DNA of 64,000 bases from NCBI RefSeq assembly GCF_003853415.1, contig NZ_QTPP01000005.1, forward strand, positions 230,863 through 294,862. Direction: 5' to 3'. Below the pieces are notes generated by a model that was not told where the DNA came from, ran no database searches, and saw only the letters and a list, made by a program, of their open reading frames with translations. Shown here one piece after another: positions 9,689 to 18,566 of this stretch. The stretch's first letter is position 1. The number at the start of each line of letters is the position of its first letter. Made by a program: the position numbers and the translations under genes. The DNA is from Burkholderia sp. Bp9142. Lineage in GTDB: Bacteria > Pseudomonadota > Gammaproteobacteria > Burkholderiales > Burkholderiaceae.

Positions 9689-11479
9689 ATGATCAATCTA
9701 TCAAGAGGCCGAAAGGCATTGGTTGCCCTGATTTTGGGCGTCGCGAGCACGGCGGGTTGGGCCGGGTTCAACGATGCGCTGTTCGGGCTCTCCGGAACCG
9801 ACAGCGATAGTGGCTCGACGTCGTCCAAGGCTGCTGCTGACGGCGGACAGCACGGTGGCGCTTCGACTGGTTTCGGGTATAACCCCGCCGACGTAGCGGC
9901 CGGGGCGATGATGCTTCAAGGCGTCAAGGTGTCGCGTCAGCAAGGCGGGCCGGGAGGTACGGCTCCGAGTCCGGTCGACGTGAGTGTCGCCCCGCAGGCG
10001 CCGAACAGCATGTTCGGCTCTCAATTGTTTGGCGGAACATTCCACAACAGCCGGGGGACGGGATTCAATCCGGGTTATCAGGTCAGCATTGGAGATGCCG
10101 TTACGCTGCGGATGTGGGGTGCTTTTGCATTCGACGGCCAGCTGACCGTCGATCCGCAAGGAAATATCTTCGTGCCGAATGTCGGGCCAGTCACGGTCGC
10201 GGGTGTCCGGAATGCCGATCTGAACGCGCGTGTGCTGAATGAAGTGCGCAAGGTCTACAAGGCAAACGTGAACGTCTATGCCAGCCTTGACGTCGCGCAA
10301 CCGGTGAAGGTGTTCGTCACGGGATATGTCAAGCAGCCGGGCATGTATGGCGGCATCGCGTCGGAAAGCATCCTGTCCTACCTCGACAAGGCCGGTGGCG
10401 TCGACGTTGACCGGGGCAGCTATGTCGACGTGATGGTCAAGCGCGGCGGGGTGGTGCGCAAGCGCTTCAACCTGTACGACTTCTTGTTGAATGGCGAGAT
10501 CGATCAGTTGCAACTGGGCGACGGTGACGTGATCGTCGTCGGACCGCGCGAACACGTCTTCACGGTACGAGGCGAGGTCTACAACGCATACGACTTCGAA
10601 TTCGCCACGCCGGTCATTACGCTGCAGCAGGCGCTTGCAGTCGCGCGTCCGAAACCGGGCGCAACGCATGTCAGTATCGTGCGCCGCCAGGGCACCGAGC
10701 GGACCACCGAGTATTACGCCATTTCGAACGCGTCGAACGTGAGGCTCAACGACGGCGATCAGCTCATGGTCACCTCGGATCGCTACGCCGGCACGATTCA
10801 GGTGCGTGTCGAGGGGGCCCATTCCGGAGAGCACGCATTGGTGCTCCCGTATGGTTCGACGATGGCGCAGGTGCTGGGCCGGATTCGCGCCAATCCGCTG
10901 TCACGGGTGGACGAGGCCCAGTTGTTCCGCAAGTCGGTCGCGGACCGGCAAAAGGAAATGCTGGGTGTCGAACTGCAAAAGCTTCAGGAGGCGGCGTTGT
11001 CCGCGCCGTCCGCCACGAGCGAGGAGGCCAATCTGCGCTCGAAGGAAGCCGAGAACATCACGAAGTTTGCTGCGCTCGCGAGCAAGACCGAGTTCAAGGG
11101 GCAGGTCGTACTCAACGAGCAGACGATGGGCAACGTGATTCTCGAGGACGGCGATGTCATCAACATCCCCGAAAGAACCAGTGTCGTCATGGTGCATGGA
11201 GAGGTGCTTTTCCCGAACGCGGTTGAATGGCAATCGGGCATGACGGCAAGTGACTATGTCGCGCACGTCGGCGGATACACGCAGAAGGCCGACAACAGCA
11301 AGATCATCGTGATTCATCAGAACGGCAAGGCCGAACTGGCCGACAGCGGTACGAAGGTCGAGACCGGCGATGAGCTCATGGTGTTGCCGAAGGTGAAGTC
11401 GAAGAGTATCGAGATCACGCGCGGGATCACGCAGATCCTGTATCAGATGGCAGTGGCGGCGAAGCTGATCTTCTGGTGA
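9689..11479 (+). CDS. kpsD: Polysaccharide export outer-membrane protein (KpsD/WcbC-like, OPX)
   Basis: 596 residues. An N-terminal signal peptide (basic start, hydrophobic core, cut near GWAG) precedes a low-complexity Ser/Gly stretch. The polysaccharide export domain (about residues 125-215) shows VSIGDAVTLRMWGAF and VDPQGNIFVPNVGPVTVAG. SLBB-type repeats follow (VFVTGYVKQPGMY; HGEVLFPNAVEW near the C-terminus). It would form the periplasm-spanning or outer-membrane channel for capsule export. There is no lipobox, as in KpsD and unlike Wza. A 130-nt gap separates it from kpsE. Confidence 0.88.
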   Translation: MINLSRGRKALVALILGVASTAGWAGFNDALFGLSGTDSDSGSTSSKAAADGGQHGGASTGFGYNPADVAAGAMMLQGVKVSRQQGGPGGTAPSPVDVSVAPQAPNSMFGSQLFGGTFHNSRGTGFNPGYQVSIGDAVTLRMWGAFAFDGQLTVDPQGNIFVPNVGPVTVAGVRNADLNARVLNEVRKVYKANVNVYASLDVAQPVKVFVTGYVKQPGMYGGIASESILSYLDKAGGVDVDRGSYVDVMVKRGGVVRKRFNLYDFLLNGEIDQLQLGDGDVIVVGPREHVFTVRGEVYNAYDFEFATPVITLQQALAVARPKPGATHVSIVRRQGTERTTEYYAISNASNVRLNDGDQLMVTSDRYAGTIQVRVEGAHSGEHALVLPYGSTMAQVLGRIRANPLSRVDEAQLFRKSVADRQKEMLGVELQKLQEAALSAPSATSEEANLRSKEAENITKFAALASKTEFKGQVVLNEQTMGNVILEDGDVINIPERTSVVMVHGEVLFPNAVEWQSGMTASDYVAHVGGYTQKADNSKIIVIHQNGKAELADSGTKVETGDELMVLPKVKSKSIEITRGITQILYQMAVAAKLIFW

Positions 11480-11491
11480 TGGTTGCAGCAC

Positions 11492-11524
11492 GTCACATGA
11501 CGCGTAGAGAGCGCGTCATGTGAC
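11492..11524. repeat. Perfect 13-bp inverted repeat between kpsD and wecB
   Basis: GTCACATGACGCG is repeated inverted around a 7-nt centre, 12 nt after the kpsD stop. No T tract follows, so it is not a classical terminator. It sits at the junction between export and sugar-nucleotide genes and could be a processing, attenuation or protein-binding site. Confidence 0.7.
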
Positions 11525-11614
11525 ACCGAGAGGGCCGCGGGCGGTTCGTTGGCACGAGCGCACCGGCAGATTGCTCCTTCGGGGGCTCGTAAAATAATAG
11601 CAACGATAATTATC

Positions 11615-12796
11615 ATGAAAATTCTGACCGTGTTTGGCACGCGGCCGGAGGCGATCAAGATGGCGCCGCTGGTACACGCGCTTAGGGGGATGCCGGGCGT
11701 GGATTGTCGCGTATGCGTCACCGCACAGCACCGGCAAATGCTGGATCAGGTACTCGACCTTTTTGAGATAAAGCCGGATTACGACCTGAACCTGATGAAG
11801 GCGGGGCAAACGCTTCAGTCGATCACGTGCGACATCGTGAACGAAATCACGCCCGTTCTCGCGTCGTATCGGCCGGACTATATGCTCGTGCATGGCGATA
11901 CGACGACCACGTTCGCGAGCGCGCTGGCGGCGTTCTATCTGAAGATCAAGGTGGGGCACGTCGAAGCCGGGCTGCGTAGTGGCGACATGTACTCGCCGTG
12001 GCCTGAAGAGGGCAATCGGAAGCTGACAGGCCAGCTCGCCGACATTCATTTCGCGCCGACCGAGGCGTCGCGCGAGAACCTCATCGCCGAACGGGTTCGC
12101 GACGAGGACATCATCGTGACGGGCAATACCGTGATCGACGCGCTGCTGACGGTTACGCGCAGGCTCGAGCACGATCAGGTCCTGCAGCGCCAGATGCGCG
12201 ATGCATTTCCGACGCTTGAAGACGGGCGCCGCATGGTGCTCGTTACGGCTCATCGCAGAGAGAACTTCGGAGAAGGAATCCGGAATATCTGTCAGGCGAT
12301 CCGTCAACTGGCGGCGCACTATGCGGACGTCGATTTCGTCTATCCGGTTCACCTGAATCCGCAGGTCAAGCAGCCGGCAGAGGAAATACTGTCGGGCCTG
12401 CCCAACGTCCATCTGCTGAGTCCGCAGGATTATTTGCCCTTCGTCTATCTGATGTCGCGTTCGACGCTGATCCTGACCGATTCGGGAGGGATTCAGGAGG
12501 AGGCGCCGTCGCTCGGCAAGCCGGTGCTTGTCATGCGCGACACGACGGAGCGTCCCGAAGCCGTTGCTGCCGGTACGGTTCGACTCGTCGGCTCTCAAAG
12601 CGAACGGATCGTCGCAGCCTGTCGCGAGTTGCTTGATGACGCGGAGCGCTACGGGGACATGGCACGCGCACACAATCCGTACGGAGACGGCCGCGCATGC
12701 GAGCGCATCGTGCGTCACCTTGCCGGCGAAAGCGACCGCAGCGATTCGAAGTCGTTCTCTTCGATTCAGGGTTCGGTTCGGGCGTTCGCCGGGTAA
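11615..12796 (+). CDS. wecB: UDP-N-acetylglucosamine 2-epimerase (non-hydrolysing)
   Basis: 393 residues. Converts UDP-GlcNAc to UDP-ManNAc in the cytosol. Family hallmarks are [12 protein letters not shown] at the N-terminus, [41 protein letters not shown], and the UDP-binding [28 protein letters not shown]. The C-terminus is about 15 residues longer than E. coli WecB. I chose the ATG at 11615, where the fold begins (MKILTVFG), over an upstream in-frame start that adds 22 unrelated residues. Together with wecC it makes UDP-ManNAcA, implying that the capsule contains this uronic acid. Confidence 0.95.
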   Translation: MKILTVFGTRPEAIKMAPLVHALRGMPGVDCRVCVTAQHRQMLDQVLDLFEIKPDYDLNLMKAGQTLQSITCDIVNEITPVLASYRPDYMLVHGDTTTTFASALAAFYLKIKVGHVEAGLRSGDMYSPWPEEGNRKLTGQLADIHFAPTEASRENLIAERVRDEDIIVTGNTVIDALLTVTRRLEHDQVLQRQMRDAFPTLEDGRRMVLVTAHRRENFGEGIRNICQAIRQLAAHYADVDFVYPVHLNPQVKQPAEEILSGLPNVHLLSPQDYLPFVYLMSRSTLILTDSGGIQEEAPSLGKPVLVMRDTTERPEAVAAGTVRLVGSQSERIVAACRELLDDAERYGDMARAHNPYGDGRACERIVRHLAGESDRSDSKSFSSIQGSVRAFAG

Positions 12797-12886
12797 TGCT
12801 GCACACGGTAAGTGCGACCAGTCAGCTCTGATTCGTGTGGCATGCCGACCAGGTGCCGCGCCTCCATACCTCATCAAGGACGTTCA

Positions 12887-14155
12887 GTGAAAAATACCAT
12901 TCAATCCATATCCGTTATCGGACTCGGATATATCGGTCTTCCGACCGCAGCCGTGCTCGCGTCGCGCAAAATCAAGGTCGTCGGTGTCGACATCGACCAG
13001 CATGCCGTCGATACGATCAATCGAGGCGAGATTCATATCGTCGAGCCCGAGCTGGATATCGTCGTGCACGCGGCAGTGAAGGAGGGATGGCTTCGCGCGA
13101 CAACCCGGCCTGAAGCCGCGGACGCCTTCATGATCGCAGTGCCGACACCGTTTCGCGACGACTACGAACCCGACCTGTCGTATGTCAAGGCCGCCAGCGA
13201 GTCGATTGCCCCGGTTCTCAAGAAAGGAGACATCGTCATTCTCGAGTCGACCTCGCCGGTCGGTACGACCGAGCAGATGGTGGAATGGCTGGCGCGCGCT
13301 CGCCCGGACCTCGTGTTTCCTGACAAGGACGGGGGCGAGTGCGATGTTTACGTCGCCTATTGCCCCGAGCGGGTCCTTCCCGGGCAGGTCATTCGTGAAC
13401 TGATCGAAAACGATCGCGTGATCGGTGGCGTCAACCCGCTGTCCGCGGTACGTGCGCAAGAGGTCTACCGCACGTTCGTCAGCGGTCAACTGGTGGTCAC
13501 GGATGCTCGTACGGCGGAGATGTCGAAGCTGACCGAAAACGCATTTCGTGACGTCAATATCGCGTTTGCCAATGAGCTTTCACTTATTTGCGACAAGCTC
13601 GGCATCAATGTGTGGGAATTGGTCAATATCGCGAATCACCATCCGCGCGTCAATATCCTCCAGCCCGGGCCGGGAGTCGGTGGTCACTGCATCGCGGTCG
13701 ATCCGTGGTTCATCGTCAACAAGACGCCAGACCAGGCGAAGTTGATTCGACAGGCTCGGGAAGTGAACGACTCGAAGCCGCACTGGGTAATCGACAAGGT
13801 GCGCGCCGCGGTCGATGGGCTGTGCGAAGCCGGAAAGACCCGGCGCGACATCCGAATTGCGTGCTTCGGTCTTGCCTTCAAGCCGAATATTGATGATCTG
13901 CGAGAAAGCCCGTCGCTCGATATCGCGCACAAGCTCTCCGACGCATATCCAGAGCAAATCCTTGTTGTGGAGCCGCATATCGACGCGATTCCGGAGAAGC
14001 TCGAGTTCGGTGGGGCGAGACTGATGGATGTGGATAGAGCGCTGGCACGCGCCGATGTCCTCGTCATGCTGGTCGATCACGCTCAATTCAAGGCGATCAA
14101 GCCGACTCTGCGCGAAACGCAGCGACTCGTTGATACCAAGGGCATCTGGAGTTGA
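12887..14155 (+). CDS. wecC: UDP-N-acetyl-D-mannosamine dehydrogenase
   Basis: 422 residues, the same size as E. coli WecC. NAD-dependent two-step oxidation of UDP-ManNAc to UDP-ManNAcA. The Rossmann motif SVIGLGYIGLPTAAVLA is at the N-terminus; the ESTSPVGTTEQM loop and SKLTENAFRDVNIAFANEL helix follow. The catalytic cysteine is in GPGVGGHC (Cys268). The C-terminal domain has CFGLAFKPNIDDLRESPS. The GTG at 12887 has AAGGA 7 nt upstream and matches the family length; the longer upstream frame does not. Confidence 0.95.
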   Translation: MKNTIQSISVIGLGYIGLPTAAVLASRKIKVVGVDIDQHAVDTINRGEIHIVEPELDIVVHAAVKEGWLRATTRPEAADAFMIAVPTPFRDDYEPDLSYVKAASESIAPVLKKGDIVILESTSPVGTTEQMVEWLARARPDLVFPDKDGGECDVYVAYCPERVLPGQVIRELIENDRVIGGVNPLSAVRAQEVYRTFVSGQLVVTDARTAEMSKLTENAFRDVNIAFANELSLICDKLGINVWELVNIANHHPRVNILQPGPGVGGHCIAVDPWFIVNKTPDQAKLIRQAREVNDSKPHWVIDKVRAAVDGLCEAGKTRRDIRIACFGLAFKPNIDDLRESPSLDIAHKLSDAYPEQILVVEPHIDAIPEKLEFGGARLMDVDRALARADVLVMLVDHAQFKAIKPTLRETQRLVDTKGIWS

Positions 14156-14226
14156 ATTGCGCCTGTCAGTGCTCCGTTCATGAGGCAGGAAAGCAAAGAC
14201 GAATTTGAAAAGGCAGGGAAGTCGGA

Positions 14227-17200
14227 ATGAGCGTGAAGGTCGATGTCGGTGCGGGTGATGATCGGGGTGAGCTTACTGTTTTGCGACGGGAGCGCGATCG
14301 GTATGCCGCGCTAAGCGCGGCACTGCGTGTTGAACGCGCTGCGCAGGACGAACTCGTGTCGCGGCTCGAGGCGGAAATCGCTCGATTGCGCGAGCCTCAC
14401 GAGGCAGCGTCAAGTAGCGGCGCCGGCCCGGCATCGCGGCACGTCGATAGTACCGCGGCCCTTGCCGGATATCAGCAGACGATCACCGATCTCACGAGCC
14501 GATTCGACGGATTGAAGGCATTACGTGAACGGGAGGAGGAGACTTTCCGGCAGTACCGTGCGGACACAGGCGTAACAATCGAAGCGCTTGCGGCCGAACT
14601 TTCACAGCATGGCGAGACGATCGGCAGCCTGACGAGTGAGGTCGATGCGGCAAGGGACGTTGCCCGGCAGCAGGAACAATTGCGCGCCGCGGGCATTGCG
14701 GTGCTCGAGCAGAAAATTGCAGATCTGGAGTCCGAACGCAGTGCTCGCGCGATCGAGCGACAGGAAATGGGTTCGATGCTTTCCGTGCTGCGCTCGGAAA
14801 GCAAGTCGGCGTCCGCCACCCTCGAGAAAATCAAGCTGGATGCGGTTCGCAACAGGATGGCACTCACCGAGGCGAACGCGCAGATTGAACGGTTGCGTCA
14901 GCAACTGATCGCTGCAAACCAGCAGGTCACCCGGACGAAGAACACACTGTCGTTTCAGCTGGGGCACGCGCTGATATTCGGCACCAAGTCGTGGAGCGGA
15001 TTTTTCGCCCTGCCGGGCAAACTGGTGGCGATTCACCGTCTGTCGAAGCAACGCCGTGATGACAGGCAAGCGAGGGGGCTGAAGAGCCCGAACGACCGTC
15101 CCATGCTGCAAACGGCGCCGGTTTCAGCGCGTGGAGATGCAGTCGAGCAGGTCGCGGTCGCCGCGCGTGCCAGGCTGCAGGGTCTGCACGATGATGACGG
15201 GCAGCAACTCGCCCACCGGATGAAGCAACTCAAGGTTGCGGCCATCATGGACGAATTCACGTTCGGTTCGTACGATCCGGAGTGCAACCTTCTGCAACTG
15301 ACGCCCGCTCACTGGCAGGCCGAATTGAAGGCATTCAACCCGGACATGCTGTTCATCGAATCCGCGTGGCGCGGAAAAGATGATCTCTGGGGCAGCAAGG
15401 TCGGCCACCTCAGTCAGGAAGTCCTCGGTATTGTTCAATGGTGCCGCGATCACAAGATTCCGACGATCTTCTGGAACAAGGAGGATCCGGTACATTTCGA
15501 GACGTTTTTGACGACCGCGAAGTTGTTCGATTTCGTCTTTACGACGGATATCGACTGCATCCATCGCTACAAGGCCGCACTCGGCCACGACCGGGTTTAT
15601 CTGCTGCCGTTTGCCGCTCAACCGCTCGTCAACAATCCCGTCGAGAAGTACGAACGGAAAGACGCGTTCTGTTTTGCCGGCGCCTATTACGTCCGATATC
15701 CGGAGCGGACGCGGGACCTGGGGAACTTCATTGTCAATTTGCCCGAGTTTCGACCGCTGGAAATCTACGACAGAAACTACGGTAAAAGCGACGCGAACTA
15801 CCAGTTTCCGGACGAATACCAACCGTTTGTCGTCGGCAATCTGCCGTACGCGGAGATCGACAAGGCATATAAGGGCTATCGATACGCGATCAACCTCAAC
15901 TCGATCAAGCAGTCGCAATCGATGTTCGCACGTCGCGTCTATGAACTGCTGGCGTCCAATACGATCACCATCAGCAACTTCTCGCGCGGCGTTCGTCTCA
16001 TGTTTGGCGATCTGGTCGTGACGAGCGATAGCGGGGCCGAGATTCGGCGACGTCTCGAGGCATTGAACAGCGACGAAGCAGGCGCGCGCAAGCTCCGCCT
16101 TGCCGCGCTCCGCAAGGTGATGCTCGAGCATACCTATCAGGATCGACTTGCTTACGTTATCTCGAAGGTCAGCGAAGAGACCTTGCCATCGCTGCTCCCG
16201 CAGATCATCGTGATTGCACATGCCAAGGACCAGGCGCAAGCCGACTGCCTGCTGCAAGCATTTGAGCGGCAGCACTATCGGGAAAAAACGCTTGTGCTCG
16301 TCGTGCCGGAGCAGTTTGATCCCGCTGGGGTACCAGACGGAGGCACGGTGCGCGTGTTGTCTGCGCTTGAATCGGATACGGTAATGTTGCAGGCCCTGGC
16401 GTCGCCCGCCGCCTGGCTTTCCGTGATGGTCGCGGACGATTACTACGGCGCCCATTATCTGACGGATCTCGCGCTTGCGACGCGCTACTCGCAGGCGCGG
16501 GCGATCGGCAAGGTTGCCCAGTATGTGTGGTCGGGCAGCAAAGGCCTATCCCTGCTTCGGGAAGAGGCAGCATATACGCCCGTTGCCGAGATCGCTGCGC
16601 GGGCCGGTATCACGCGTTTCGATACATTGCCCGCGGTGTCGTTGCGCGACTGGACGAGGGAACTGTATACCGCGCGGTTCGATCACGAATCGTGCTTCGC
16701 TGTCGATGAATTCAACTACTGCCGAAGTGGTGTCGCGCTGGATGAGGCGGGGCGCGCGGCCGTTGACGATGTCGTGCTGTCCGATCAAGGACTGACGCTC
16801 GACGAAATGGAGCGGCGAGCGGAAGCAGTCGCACCGGAGCAACTGGAGAGCAATGCCCTTCCGCAGTTGCGCGGTAGCGATCTGGCATCGCTGCTGACGA
16901 AGGCGCCGGCGAACAGCAGCGTGTCGATGATCGAGCGCGGCGGGTGCCTGCAGGTCGATTCGGCGTTGCCGGATGGCTCGCACGAATATTGGTATGCCGC
17001 TCGCGATTTTTCCCCGTCCGATCTGTCGGTCGATAATGGGAAGCTTCAGTTCCACCTTGAAGTTTCGCCGGGTCTGAACGTTCAGATTGTCGTGCTGTTT
17101 CTCGACGGTGAAAAAGCGCGGATTGGCCATGTCGTGAAGGCTTCGAATCGCAATCACGATGTCGAGGTGCCGGCGGGCGCCGCGTACTTGCGGATCGGCT

Positions 17201-18450
17201 TGCGGGTATACGCCGGCGGTTCCGCGCGCGTGCAGTCGTTGCTGCTCGGTCACCGCTCGCTTCTGCCTGCGGATGTGTTTTCTCAAGGCGAACACCTCGT
17301 ACTGACAAACCACTATCCGTCCTACGACGACCTGTATCGCAATGCGTTCGTGCACAGCCGGGTGCGCGCGTATCGCGCACGTGGCGTGCGATGCGACGTC
17401 TTTCGCTTCCGTGACGAACAAACGGTGGAGTATCAGGAGTTCGAGAACGTTGATGTGATGACGGGCGGCGCGGAGGTGCTGGACAGACTGTTGCAGTCGG
17501 GGCGATATCGCTCGGTCCTGGTCCACTTCCTCGACGATGCGATGTGGCGCGCGCTGAAGCCTTACGCCGATCGACTGAAGATCGTCGTGTGGGTTCACGG
17601 CGCCGACATCCAGCGCTTCGAGCGTCGCGCATTTCTTTATGACGATGACGAGCAACGCTCCGCTGCCGCCTTGAAGAGTGAGCGACGGGCGGAATTCTGG
17701 CGGAGTCTGCTGGCGGATCGGCCGTCATCGCTGCACGTCGTCTTCGTTTCGAAGTATCTCGCGACAACCGCGATGGAAGACCTCGGATTGGAACTGCCGC
17801 ACGCTGCGTACAGCGTCATCCATAATCCGATCGATACCACGCGCTTCGACTATGTCGAGAAGAACGTCGAACTGCGCTGGAAGGTGCTGTCGATTCGGCC
17901 GTATGCGTCGAAGGTCTACGCCAACGATCTGAGCGTCGATGCGATTCTTGCGCTGTCTGGCACGCCGGATTTTGACCGGATGCAATTCCACCTCATCGGT
18001 GACGGTGCGCTATTCGACGAGACCGTAGCACCGCTGCGCGGATTGTCGAATGTCCTGATCGAGCGACGCTTCCTGACGCAATGCGAAATTGCCGATCTGC
18101 ACAAGGAGTACGGCGTATTTTTGTGTCCCTCGAGAATGGATACGCAGGGCGTGTCGCGTGACGAAGCGATGGCGTCGGGCCTGGTCCCGGTTACCAATGC
18201 GGTTGCGGCCATCCCGGAATTCGTCGACGAAACATGCGGTGTGCTCGCGCCGGCCGAGGATGCGAAGGCACTTGCCAGAGGACTGCTGACGATCACCCGG
18301 GACTCGCGGCTGTTTGCAGACATGAGTGCTGGCGCGGCGCGACGCGTGAGACGACAGAGTGCTCACGATGCGGTGATTCGGCGAGAAATGGCGTGCTTTA
18401 TTGGGGAAACGGAAGCGGCCGGGGCGGGAGAGACACCGGTTTCGCGATGA
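14227..18450 (+). CDS. Giant multi-domain glycosyltransferase (coiled coil, CgeB-like, GT-A-like and GT4 domains)
   Basis: 1,407 residues. Residues about 10-235 are heptad-rich coiled coil. About 370-640 is a CgeB-like GT-B domain with IPTIFWNKEDPVHF, AKLFDFVFTTD and SQSMFARRVYELLASN. About 655-860 resembles a degenerate GT-A-like region (PQIIVIAHAKDQAQAD). About 895-1015 looks like a beta-sandwich accessory domain. About 1018-1400 is a GT4-type glycosyltransferase (VVWVHGADIQRFERR, VIHNPIDTTRF, CPSRMDTQGVSRDEAMASG, VPVTNAVAAIPEF). It likely builds part of the capsule repeat unit; two catalytic GT domains suggest alternating additions. Donors and linkages cannot be assigned. The CgeB-like part is closely related to the stand-alone protein at 29402-30403. 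Confidence 0.85.
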   Translation: MSVKVDVGAGDDRGELTVLRRERDRYAALSAALRVERAAQDELVSRLEAEIARLREPHEAASSSGAGPASRHVDSTAALAGYQQTITDLTSRFDGLKALREREEETFRQYRADTGVTIEALAAELSQHGETIGSLTSEVDAARDVARQQEQLRAAGIAVLEQKIADLESERSARAIERQEMGSMLSVLRSESKSASATLEKIKLDAVRNRMALTEANAQIERLRQQLIAANQQVTRTKNTLSFQLGHALIFGTKSWSGFFALPGKLVAIHRLSKQRRDDRQARGLKSPNDRPMLQTAPVSARGDAVEQVAVAARARLQGLHDDDGQQLAHRMKQLKVAAIMDEFTFGSYDPECNLLQLTPAHWQAELKAFNPDMLFIESAWRGKDDLWGSKVGHLSQEVLGIVQWCRDHKIPTIFWNKEDPVHFETFLTTAKLFDFVFTTDIDCIHRYKAALGHDRVYLLPFAAQPLVNNPVEKYERKDAFCFAGAYYVRYPERTRDLGNFIVNLPEFRPLEIYDRNYGKSDANYQFPDEYQPFVVGNLPYAEIDKAYKGYRYAINLNSIKQSQSMFARRVYELLASNTITISNFSRGVRLMFGDLVVTSDSGAEIRRRLEALNSDEAGARKLRLAALRKVMLEHTYQDRLAYVISKVSEETLPSLLPQIIVIAHAKDQAQADCLLQAFERQHYREKTLVLVVPEQFDPAGVPDGGTVRVLSALESDTVMLQALASPAAWLSVMVADDYYGAHYLTDLALATRYSQARAIGKVAQYVWSGSKGLSLLREEAAYTPVAEIAARAGITRFDTLPAVSLRDWTRELYTARFDHESCFAVDEFNYCRSGVALDEAGRAAVDDVVLSDQGLTLDEMERRAEAVAPEQLESNALPQLRGSDLASLLTKAPANSSVSMIERGGCLQVDSALPDGSHEYWYAARDFSPSDLSVDNGKLQFHLEVSPGLNVQIVVLFLDGEKARIGHVVKASNRNHDVEVPAGAAYLRIGLRVYAGGSARVQSLLLGHRSLLPADVFSQGEHLVLTNHYPSYDDLYRNAFVHSRVRAYRARGVRCDVFRFRDEQTVEYQEFENVDVMTGGAEVLDRLLQSGRYRSVLVHFLDDAMWRALKPYADRLKIVVWVHGADIQRFERRAFLYDDDEQRSAAALKSERRAEFWRSLLADRPSSLHVVFVSKYLATTAMEDLGLELPHAAYSVIHNPIDTTRFDYVEKNVELRWKVLSIRPYASKVYANDLSVDAILALSGTPDFDRMQFHLIGDGALFDETVAPLRGLSNVLIERRFLTQCEIADLHKEYGVFLCPSRMDTQGVSRDEAMASGLVPVTNAVAAIPEFVDETCGVLAPAEDAKALARGLLTITRDSRLFADMSAGAARRVRRQSAHDAVIRREMACFIGETEAAGAGETPVSR

Positions 18451-18566
18451 GTCGAGGTGTTTCATTGCGAATCGTGCATACCCGTGAGCGGTGTGCCTGA
18501 AGAGGATGATGGTGCGGGTCGTTGACGACTGGAACCGCGCCGTCACAAGAACTGCTGCGGGGAAAG

